Positions 6,210-12,545 of a stretch of 13,717 bases of DNA are shown here, in pieces; position 1 is the stretch's first letter, and every line of letters begins with the position of its first letter. The translations under genes were made by a program, and so were the position numbers. The DNA comes from JAWLCG01 sp041687295 (GTDB lineage Bacteria > Planctomycetota > Phycisphaerae > SM23-33 > FEN-1343). Where the stretch lies: positions 1 to 13,717 of the forward strand of contig JAWLCG010000099.1 of NCBI GenBank assembly GCA_041687295.1. The letters are read 5' to 3'. The notes under the pieces are model-generated. The model saw only the letters and a list, made by a program, of their open reading frames with translations. It had not been told where the DNA came from and did not search any database.

Positions 6210-8117
6210 ATGCGCGATATTTTCAACCATCTGCAGCGGATACAGACGTACGACCCGATCATCGTCCTGGTCGAGATGCTTCTGATCGGCCTGGTCGTGT
6301 GGTGGGCGGTGCGCTTCCTCCGCGGCACGCGCGGGGCGCGCCTGATCAAAGGCGCCACGCTGCTGCTGGCGGTGGGGTACCTGGTGATCCGCCTGCTGCT
6401 GCCGGTCGAGCGGGGCTGGGACCGGCTGGAGTTCCTGTACGACCGGTTCCTCTTCTTCGCCTTCGTGGCGTTGGTGGTGGTCTTCCAGCCGGAGCTGCGC
6501 CGCGCGCTGACGCAGATCGGGCAGGCGAGGCTCTTCCGCACGCAGGCGAGCCTCGTCGAGGCGATGATTTCGCAGCTGGTCAAGGCCGCCGACTACCTCA
6601 GCCGCAACAAGATCGGCGCCCTGGTCGCCATCGAGCGTGAGGTGGGGTTGGGCGGCCTGGTGCAGAGCGGCACGCGGGTCGACGCGAAGGTGACGGCCGA
6701 GCTGCTCAACACGATCTTCTACCCCGGCAGCACGCTGCACGACATGGGCGTGGTGATCCAGAACGGGCGGGTCAGCGCCGCCGGCGTGCAGTTCCCACTG
6801 GCCGAGTCCGACGAGGTCGACCGCTCGCTGGGCAGCCGGCACCGGGCGGCCCTGGGCCTGAGCCAGGAGTCCGACGCGGTGGTCCTGGTCGTCAGCGAGG
6901 AGACCGGGCGGGTGAGCCTGGCCTTCGACGGCCAGCTGTCCGTCGGCGTGGACCCCGACCGCCTCCGCGAAACGCTGGTGGGCCTGCTGACGCCGTCGGC
7001 CATGCTCAACTGGTCGCGCAAGGGCGGGGCCTCCGCCGTCGTCGGCGACGGCACGCACTGGTGGACCCGGCTGGACTGGCACCGCCTGCTGCCGGGCCTG
7101 CGGACCCTGGCCTGGGTCGCCCTGATCACCGGGCTGATCTGGCTGTGGGCCGACCTGGAGCACACCGGCACGCTGCCGGCGGCGGCGACCGTCAACGTGA
7201 CGCCCCCCCCTGGCAGCCGGCTGCGCATCGTCGAGCCGGGGCCCGAGGGCGAGACCATCCACCTGGAGTTGGCCGGCTCGCAGGCGAGCCTCGAGGAGCT
7301 CAGCCGGCAGATCAACAGCGGCGAGCCGCTGGTGTTCGACCTGCAGCCGGAGCTGGACTGGCCCCTGGGCCGCCGCGAGGTCGACCTGGCCGAGGTGCTC
7401 AACCGCTGGCCCCGCCTGCGCGACCTGGGCCTGACCGTCCGCTCGGTCAAGCCGGCCACGCTGAGCCTCGAGCTGGACCGCTGGGTGCCCGTCGAAGCCG
7501 ACGTCCGCCTGGCCCACGACGAGGACGTCCAGCTCGACACGCCCACCATCAGCCCCGAGAGCGTCACCGTCCTGGTGCCCGAGAGCCGCCTGGGCGAGAT
7601 CGGCCAGAACCCCACGCTGCCCACCCAGTGGCTGAACCTCGATGGCGTGCCCCGCGACCAGGAGGTTACCCGCACCGTGCCGCTCGAGTCGGCCATCAGC
7701 GGCGTGCCGGTCATGCTCCGCGACGCCAGGAACGTCAGCGTCACCTTCCGCATCAATCAGCGGCTCGTGCCCGGCACGATCCCCCGCAAGGCCGCCGAGG
7801 GCATCTTCCCCACCGACTGGGTCCTCAAGGGCGTCCCCGGCGGCTACCAGCTCGAGACCCGGCGCGAGGACGAGTGGCGCAAGGACATCCAGCTCGTCGG
7901 CCCGCCGACCGAGATCGAGCGGATCCTGGCCAACCCCGAGCTGGTCAAGGCCCAGGTCCGCTTCGGGCCCAACGACATCGGCCGGGACGAGAGCTGGCTC
8001 GACCGCGAGGTGCAGATCCTCACGCCGCCCGGCGTAAAGGTCGTCAGCCCCGTGCCGTGGAAGGTGGAGTTCCGTTTCCGCCCGCCCACCACACCCACCA
8101 CCCCGGCCACGCCGTAG
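6210..8117 (+). CDS. cdaA: Diadenylate cyclase CdaA fused to YbbR/CdaR-like region
   Basis: A predicted 635-residue membrane protein joining two normally separate partners. Three N-terminal helices (about 17-37, 47-65, 80-92) and a cytoplasmic DisA_N domain (about 93-258) match CdaA, which condenses two ATP into c-di-AMP. The RHR motif is present (210-212, GSRHRA), as is SEETG (229-233). The usual DGA motif reads DMG (178-180, LHDMGVVI): the catalytic aspartate is kept, but the next two residues differ. A fourth helix (296-315) leads to an extracytoplasmic region (about 323-623) with YbbR-like repeats, e.g. ISPESVTVLVPESRLGEI and VGPPTEIERI. CdaR (YbbR) is a regulator of CdaA encoded next to it in Firmicutes. 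The ATG at 6210 fits the usual CdaA N-terminus; ATG 6159 is in frame with a GGAAG site and would add 17 residues. The C-terminus is Pro/Thr-rich. The TAG stop lies in the start of the next repeat. Confidence 0.9.
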   Translation: MRDIFNHLQRIQTYDPIIVLVEMLLIGLVVWWAVRFLRGTRGARLIKGATLLLAVGYLVIRLLLPVERGWDRLEFLYDRFLFFAFVALVVVFQPELRRALTQIGQARLFRTQASLVEAMISQLVKAADYLSRNKIGALVAIEREVGLGGLVQSGTRVDAKVTAELLNTIFYPGSTLHDMGVVIQNGRVSAAGVQFPLAESDEVDRSLGSRHRAALGLSQESDAVVLVVSEETGRVSLAFDGQLSVGVDPDRLRETLVGLLTPSAMLNWSRKGGASAVVGDGTHWWTRLDWHRLLPGLRTLAWVALITGLIWLWADLEHTGTLPAAATVNVTPPPGSRLRIVEPGPEGETIHLELAGSQASLEELSRQINSGEPLVFDLQPELDWPLGRREVDLAEVLNRWPRLRDLGLTVRSVKPATLSLELDRWVPVEADVRLAHDEDVQLDTPTISPESVTVLVPESRLGEIGQNPTLPTQWLNLDGVPRDQEVTRTVPLESAISGVPVMLRDARNVSVTFRINQRLVPGTIPRKAAEGIFPTDWVLKGVPGGYQLETRREDEWRKDIQLVGPPTEIERILANPELVKAQVRFGPNDIGRDESWLDREVQILTPPGVKVVSPVPWKVEFRFRPPTTPTTPATP

Positions 8118-8225
8118 GCTGGGACAGAGCGGCGCAGCCGCGGCGTCCCACCTTCGGGCAGCGGCGAAGGTCCGCCACGCCCATCGGCCCGCAAAGGTGG
8201 CACGCCGCTCCGCTCTGTCCCAGCC
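8114..8225. repeat. Long hairpin-forming repeat element
   Basis: Outer arms GGCTGGGACAGAGCGG (8117-8132) and CCGCTCTGTCCCAGCC (8210-8225) pair perfectly over 16 bases. Inner arms 8140-8154 and 8194-8208 pair at 14 of 15 positions. This leaves a 39-base loop and an asymmetric bulge. The element begins GTAGG, whose TAG is the stop codon of the gene before it. A 14-base piece of its right end recurs at 5962-5975. It may serve as a transcript-end structure. Confidence 0.85.
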
Positions 8226-8230
8226 CCCCC

Positions 8231-8259
8231 CTGACAGCGGCCGGCCGATCGGGTATAAT
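8231..8259 (+). promoter_or_regulatory. Strong sigma-70-type promoter of proA
   Basis: CTGACA (8231-8236), one base from TTGACA, and a perfect TATAAT (8254-8259) with the ideal 17-base spacing. It starts 6 bases after the hairpin element ends. The leader would be about 33 bases. This is the best promoter in the window and indicates that proA is transcribed on its own. Confidence 0.75.
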
Positions 8260-8299
8260 CCCGCCCCGCACCCCCGAGGGTGCCACCAAGGGAGACGCC

Positions 8300-9556
8300 A
8301 TGGATCCGATCGCCTACGTCCAGTCGCTCGGGCTCGCAGCCCGGGCCGCCGCCGCGAAACTCGCCGTCACCAGCGGCGCCCAGCGCAATGCCGCCCTCCG
8401 CGCCGCCGCCGCCGCCCTGCGCTCCGCGTCCGACAAGCTCCAGCAGGCCAACGCCCGCGACCTCGAAACGGCCCGGGGCATGAACCTCGCCCCTGCCATG
8501 CTCGACCGGCTGACCCTCTCGGACAAGCGGATCGAGGCCATGGCGTCGGCCCTGGAGCAGATCGCCGACCAGGTCGACCCCGTCGGCGAGACCCTCGCCG
8601 GCTACAGCCGACCCAACGGCCTGCGGATCGAGAAACGCCGCGTCCCGCTGGGCGTGGTGGGCATCATCTTCGAGAGCCGCCCCAACGTCACCGCCGACGC
8701 CGCCGGCCTGTGCCTCAAGAGCGGCAACGCCTGCATCCTCCGCGGCGGCAAGGAGGCAATGCACTCCAACCAGGCCATCGCCGCCATCCTCCGGGTGGCC
8801 GTCGCCGACGCCGGCCTGCCCGCCGACGCCATTACCATGATCGACCGGACCGACCGCGAGATCGTGCCGGCCCTGGCCCGGGCCGAGGGGCTCGTCGACG
8901 TGATCATCCCCCGCGGCGGCGAGAGCCTCATCCGCGCCGTCGTCGAGGCCGCCACCATCCCCGTCATCAAGCACTACACCGGCAACTGCCACGTCTACGT
9001 CCACGAGCTGGCCGACCTGGCGATGGCCGCCGCCATCACCGTCAACGCCAAGACCCAGCGGCCCGGCGTGTGCAACGCAGCCGAGACGCTGCTGGTCGAC
9101 GCCACCATCGCCGAGGCCTTCCTGCCCGCCGTCGGACGCCAGCTCATCGAGGCCGGCGTCGAGCTGCGCGGCTGTGAGCGGACGCGGCAGCTCGTGCCCG
9201 GCGTCAAGCCCGCCGGCGAGCAGGACTGGGCGACCGAGTACCTCGAGCTGATCCTGGCCGTCCGCGTCGTGGACGACATCGAGCAGGCCATCGAGCACAT
9301 CAACCGCTACGGCTCGCGGCACACCGACGCGATCGTCACCCGCGACATCGCCTCGGCAGAGCGGTTCGTGGCCGCCGTCGACAGCTCCAGCGTCATGGTG
9401 AACGCCTCGACCCGCTTCAGCGACGGCGGCGAGTACGGCCTGGGCGCCGAGGTCGGCATCAGCACCGACAAGCTCCACGCCCGAGGCCCCATGGGCGCCG
9501 CCGACCTGACCACCTACAAGTGGATCGTCACCGGCCAAGGCCACATCCGCACGTAG
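8300..9556 (+). CDS. proA: Glutamate-5-semialdehyde dehydrogenase (gamma-glutamyl phosphate reductase)
   Basis: A 418-residue cytosolic enzyme that reduces gamma-glutamyl phosphate to glutamate-5-semialdehyde with NADPH, the second step of proline synthesis. It has the aldehyde-dehydrogenase fold and ProA hallmarks: VPLGVVGIIFESRPNVT (115-131), KSGNACILRGGKEA (140-153), IIPRGGESLI (202-211), HYTGNCHVYVH (225-235), catalytic Cys258 in RPGVCNAAETLL, the family signature around DDIEQAIEHINRYGSRHTDA (325-344), and a C-terminal FSDGGEYGLGAEVGISTDK (373-391). Length matches the E. coli enzyme (417). The start at 8300 has AAGGGAG (8288-8294) upstream and follows a strong promoter. proB is not adjacent, so the glutamate kinase must lie elsewhere. 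The TAG stop lies inside a GTAGGGCGGGC palindrome. Confidence 0.97.
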   Translation: MDPIAYVQSLGLAARAAAAKLAVTSGAQRNAALRAAAAALRSASDKLQQANARDLETARGMNLAPAMLDRLTLSDKRIEAMASALEQIADQVDPVGETLAGYSRPNGLRIEKRRVPLGVVGIIFESRPNVTADAAGLCLKSGNACILRGGKEAMHSNQAIAAILRVAVADAGLPADAITMIDRTDREIVPALARAEGLVDVIIPRGGESLIRAVVEAATIPVIKHYTGNCHVYVHELADLAMAAAITVNAKTQRPGVCNAAETLLVDATIAEAFLPAVGRQLIEAGVELRGCERTRQLVPGVKPAGEQDWATEYLELILAVRVVDDIEQAIEHINRYGSRHTDAIVTRDIASAERFVAAVDSSSVMVNASTRFSDGGEYGLGAEVGISTDKLHARGPMGAADLTTYKWIVTGQGHIRT

Positions 9557-9573
9557 GGCGGGCATCGCCCGCC
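9553..9573 (+). repeat. GTAGGGCGGGC palindrome overlapping the proA stop
   Basis: GTAGGGCGGGCATCGCCCGC plus a final C, an imperfect palindrome of the family seen at 154, 193, 252 and 393. Bases 9554-9556 are the proA TAG stop codon. Confidence 0.8.
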
Positions 9574-9580
9574 GCCGATG

Positions 9581-9612
9581 GCGTATATGGCCCCGGACTT
9601 GCCCGGGGTCTT
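9581..9612 (+). repeat. GCGTATAT-CCCCGG hairpin repeat, copy 1
   Basis: This copy matches 9695-9726 except for two bases (G/A and A/G). The core CCCCGGACTTGCCCGGGG can fold into a tight GC hairpin with one mismatch. Confidence 0.8.
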
Positions 9613-9637
9613 CGCGAGGGAAAAACGGCGAAGATGG

Positions 9638-9669
9638 GCCACAGAGGCGCAGAGGACACAGAGAAGAAA
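9638..9669 (+). repeat. CACAGAGG-type dispersed repeat
   Basis: The purine-rich stretch GGCCACAGAGGCGCAGAGG and the following ACACAGAGAAGAAA consist of degenerate ACAGAGG/GCAGAGG units. From memory, similar strings occur in the intergenic DNA of many environmental bacteria and generate spurious ORFs such as LCVLCASV on the opposite strand. It lies between the two copies of the 9581/9695 repeat. Confidence 0.55.
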
Positions 9670-9694
9670 CCCAGAGGTCTCGTATGGAGACAGA

Positions 9695-9726
9695 GCGTAT
9701 ATAGCCCCGGGCTTGCCCGGGGTCTT
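9695..9726 (+). repeat. GCGTATAT-CCCCGG hairpin repeat, copy 2
   Basis: Second copy, with a perfect 8-base stem CCCCGGGC / GCCCGGGG around a TT loop (9705-9722). The reverse complement of its first part appears at 371-383. Together with copy 1 it brackets the CACAGAGG stretch. Confidence 0.8.
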
Positions 9727-9783
9727 GGAGGGCGCCAGGGCGTGCCTCGGTGGAGCGAGGAAGCTCCGCGCCACAGCTGAGCA

Positions 9784-9826
9784 GCCCGGACGAGACCCCC
9801 ACGGATTGCATCCGTGGGCTTGGAGA
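9784..9826 (+). repeat. 43-base hairpin repeat upstream of the GH116 gene, copy 1
   Basis: Identical over 43 bases to 12404-12446. It contains a perfect 9-base stem CCCACGGAT / ATCCGTGGG around the loop TGC (9798-9818). It ends 10 bases before the Shine-Dalgarno sequence of the glycosidase gene. Upstream in-frame translation gives DETPTDCIRGL, which is repeat sequence and not protein. Confidence 0.9.
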
Positions 9827-9845
9827 TGGGCGGACAGGAGACAGC

Positions 9846-12260
9846 ATGGACGGACTGGCCAGCAGCGGCATCGCATTGGGCGGGTTGGGGACGGGCAGCG
9901 TCGAGCTACGGGCGGACGGGCTCTTCCACGAGTGGCAGATCATGAACAACCGCCCCTGGGGGGCCGGGCCGGAGGCGCGGCTGGGGCTCGACGCGAGCTA
10001 CTTCGGCCTGCACGTCGAGGCGGGCGACGAGCGTCGCTCCGTCATCCTCGCCCGGCCCGTCGACGAGCGGACGCTCAACGACCCCTACTTCATGCCCTGG
10101 CTGGAGCACCCCCGCGCGATCGCCGCCGACGCCCGCGTGCCGACCACCACGCTGCGCTACGACCTGGGCCGATTCCCCCTCGACGTGAGCCTGGAGGCGT
10201 GGAGCCCCTTCATCCCGCTGGACGCGAAGCACTCGGGCCTGCCGGTGGCGTTCTTCACCTTCACGCTTCGCAACCGCGGCAAGGCGCCCGCCCGGGTGGG
10301 CCTCTTCCAGGCCCTGCGGAACCTCGTGGGCTACACCCAGCCGATGCTGCCCTCGATGATCGAGCGGCGCAGGGTGGGCCGGTGCGATGCCCTGGTCTTC
10401 ACGCGCGAGGGCCTGCCAACCGAGGAAGACGCCTTCGGCTCAATGGCCCTGGGCGTGCTCGGCCCCGGCCGAAGCAGCCATGCGGTCCACACGCGGAACG
10501 TCCGCGACGTCTGGGACCTGCTGCGGGCCGATGGCCGGCTGGAGGACGCCGACTACGGCAGCTTCGGCGGCGACGTCGGCAACATGGGCGCCAGCCGGCG
10601 CGGCCAGCTGCGGCAGGGCCTGCCCTACGGCGTGCTGGCCCGCACTTTGACTCTGAAGCCCGGGCAGACCGAGACGGTGACGTTCGTGCTGGCGTGGCAC
10701 TTCCCGACGATGATGGAGCGCCCCTACCCCGCCAAGGACAAGGGCCCGATGCCCATCGGCCATCGCTACAGCGAGTGGTTCGACGACGCCGAGGCCGTGC
10801 TAGCCTACTCGGCCCGGCGGCACGAGACGCTGCGGGCCCAGACGCTGGAGTTCCGCGACGCCTACTACGACTCGAGCCTGCCGGAATGGCTGCTGCACGC
10901 GATCGGCGCGCAGGTCACCACGCTGGTCAAGAGCTCCTGGTGGGACCGGCGCGGGCGGTTCGGCATCTGGGAGGGCCTGGGCTGCTGCGGGCTGCAGACG
11001 ACTGACATCACGCACTACGGCTCGTTCCCCATTGTGCAGTGGTTCCCCGAGATCCAGCAGAGCCAGATGCGCCTCACACGCGACACGATGGAACGCCCCG
11101 GCCAGGTGCCCCACATGATGCCCGGCACCTTCGCCTGCTGCGACGTGGACCACCGCGGACGGATCGACCTGATCCCGCAGTTCGTGCTGCTGGTGTGGCG
11201 CGACTGGCGTTGGACGAACGACCGCGCCTACGCAGCCGAGATGTGGGCGGCCGTCGAGCAGGCGTTGGAGCACTTCGACAGCTTCGACACCGACGGCGAC
11301 GGCCTGCCCAACAACCGCGGGCCCGACCAGACCTACGACCAGTTCCCCCTCAAGGGCACCAGCGCATTCGTGGGGTTCCTGTTCGCCGCGTCGCTGGGCG
11401 CCGCGGCCGACCTGGCCGACGCCCTGGGCCACGCCGACATCGCCCAGCGCTACCGCGCCCGGCGGGGCGAGGCCCTGGCGAAGCTCGACGCGCAGCTCTG
11501 GACGGGCCAATACTACCGCCTCAGCCATGACGAGGCGACCGGCGAGGACAACGACGGCGTGATGGCCGACCAGCTCAACGGCGACTGGTTCTGCCGCCAG
11601 TCGGCCGGCGAGGGCCTGGTCAGCGACGCCCGCGCCCGCTCGGCCCTGCGGGCGGTGCTGGCCCACTGCGTCGGGCCCACCGGCTACGTCGCCAACTGCG
11701 CCTGGCCCGCCGGCGGGGCCGTCACCATCGGCCGACACACCGCCGACCAGGCCAACGACCCCTGGAGCGGCGTCGAGTATGCCCTGGCCGCCCACCTGGC
11801 CCTGCTGGGCCTGGAGAAGCAGGCCCTCCGCGTCGCCCGCGACGTGTGGGACCGCTACGAGCGCGCCGGCCTGCGGTTCAACCACATCGAGTGCGGCGGG
11901 CACTACTACCGCGCCCTGAGCAGCTGGGCGCTCTACCTGGCCCTGACGGGCTTCGGCCTGGACGCGCCGGCCGGCGAGATCACCCTCGCCGCCGACGGCG
12001 CTCGACGCTGCGTCGTCTGCACGCCCGCCGGCTGGGGCCAGGCCGTCACCGACGACGGCCAGCTGGAGCTCACCGGCCGACGCGGCAAGCTCTCGCTGCG
12101 CAGCCTTCGGCTGACGGGCGTCGGCCTGGATACCGCCCGCGTCACCGTCGCCGGCAAGCCTGTGGCCGTCACGGTCGAGCCTGACGCCAAGACCACACGG
12201 CTGACCCTCGCCCGGACCGTCACGCTCCGCCCCGGCCAGACCCTCCGCGTCCGTCCGTAG
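9846..12260 (+). CDS. GH116-family glycosidase (glucosylceramidase-like)
   Basis: An 804-residue protein resembling GH116 enzymes (GBA2 and bacterial beta-glucosidases/xylosidases), retaining hydrolases of beta-linked sugars. The N-terminal beta domain opens with IALGGLGTGSVELRADG (9-25). The (alpha/alpha)6 catalytic domain spans about 330-705. By motif resemblance E376 in IWEGLGCCGLQTTDITHYGS is the nucleophile and D575 in VMADQLNGDW the acid/base; DTDGDGLPNNRG (481-492) and HYYRALSSWALYLAL (686-700) also fit. Residues 705-804 are beta-rich, possibly an extra domain. No signal peptide is visible, so the enzyme is probably intracellular. The start at 9846 has AGGAG (9836-9840) 5 bases upstream; the frame is open further upstream, but only through repeat sequence. 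The substrate cannot be read from the sequence. It is not obviously in an operon. The TAG stop sits in GTAGG. Confidence 0.88.
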   Translation: MDGLASSGIALGGLGTGSVELRADGLFHEWQIMNNRPWGAGPEARLGLDASYFGLHVEAGDERRSVILARPVDERTLNDPYFMPWLEHPRAIAADARVPTTTLRYDLGRFPLDVSLEAWSPFIPLDAKHSGLPVAFFTFTLRNRGKAPARVGLFQALRNLVGYTQPMLPSMIERRRVGRCDALVFTREGLPTEEDAFGSMALGVLGPGRSSHAVHTRNVRDVWDLLRADGRLEDADYGSFGGDVGNMGASRRGQLRQGLPYGVLARTLTLKPGQTETVTFVLAWHFPTMMERPYPAKDKGPMPIGHRYSEWFDDAEAVLAYSARRHETLRAQTLEFRDAYYDSSLPEWLLHAIGAQVTTLVKSSWWDRRGRFGIWEGLGCCGLQTTDITHYGSFPIVQWFPEIQQSQMRLTRDTMERPGQVPHMMPGTFACCDVDHRGRIDLIPQFVLLVWRDWRWTNDRAYAAEMWAAVEQALEHFDSFDTDGDGLPNNRGPDQTYDQFPLKGTSAFVGFLFAASLGAAADLADALGHADIAQRYRARRGEALAKLDAQLWTGQYYRLSHDEATGEDNDGVMADQLNGDWFCRQSAGEGLVSDARARSALRAVLAHCVGPTGYVANCAWPAGGAVTIGRHTADQANDPWSGVEYALAAHLALLGLEKQALRVARDVWDRYERAGLRFNHIECGGHYYRALSSWALYLALTGFGLDAPAGEITLAADGARRCVVCTPAGWGQAVTDDGQLELTGRRGKLSLRSLRLTGVGLDTARVTVAGKPVAVTVEPDAKTTRLTLARTVTLRPGQTLRVRP

Positions 12261-12403
12261 GTCGAGTCGAGCCCGTAGGCTCTCTTCGAGCGGAGCGAGG
12301 CCCGGCAGCGATGGCGCCATAGCGCCCGGTGCCGTGGCGACGGCGTTCGTAGCCACGTCTTTGGTGCGCAGACCGGCGAGGGAGCGTGGGGCCCTGCCGC
12401 GCG

Positions 12404-12446
12404 GCCCGGACGAGACCCCCACGGATTGCATCCGTGGGCTTGGAGA
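12404..12446 (+). repeat. 43-base hairpin repeat, copy 2
   Basis: Exact copy of 9784-9826, with the hairpin at 12418-12438. It ends 64 bases upstream of the -10 box of the methyltransferase gene. A 13-base fragment of the same hairpin (CCCACGGATTGCA) is found at 13618-13630. Confidence 0.9.
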
Positions 12447-12509
12447 AACCGACCCCTGCCCCCGTCGCGGGAGTTCGAGCGGCGGAAGGCGGCGCGCCCG
12501 GCGGGGCGC

Positions 12510-12515
12510 TACAAT
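12510..12515 (+). promoter_or_regulatory. Possible -10 box of the methyltransferase gene
   Basis: TACAAT in the context GGGGCGCTACAAT, the same 13-base string as the ftsH candidate except for one base. No recognisable -35. The Shine-Dalgarno sequence AAAGGAG (12532-12538) follows, 7 bases before the ATG. Confidence 0.45.
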
Positions 12516-12545
12516 GCGGGGGACACTGAGCAAAGGAGACTTCCG

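Larger units (their letters stand above)
12261..12545. other. Repeat-bearing spacer before the methyltransferase
   Basis: It contains GTAGGTCGAGTCGAGC and GTAGGCTCTCTTCGAGC (from 12257 and 12275), the perfect palindrome ATGGCGCCAT (12311-12320), the second copy of the 43-base hairpin repeat, and the promoter and ribosome site of the next gene. No coding sequence is supported. Confidence 0.6.

Noticed and set aside
9750..9845. N-terminal extension of the GH116 gene (upstream ATG at 9750)
   Set aside because: The extra 32 residues translate the dispersed 43-base repeat (DETPTDCIRGL), which also occurs before the methyltransferase. The ATG at 9846 has an AGGAG site and begins at the conserved domain.
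7844..9949. 701-residue open frame on the minus strand
   Set aside because: It runs opposite the end of the cyclase gene, proA and the repeat spacer, and its translation includes repeat-derived strings such as LCPLRLCG. No domain is recognisable.
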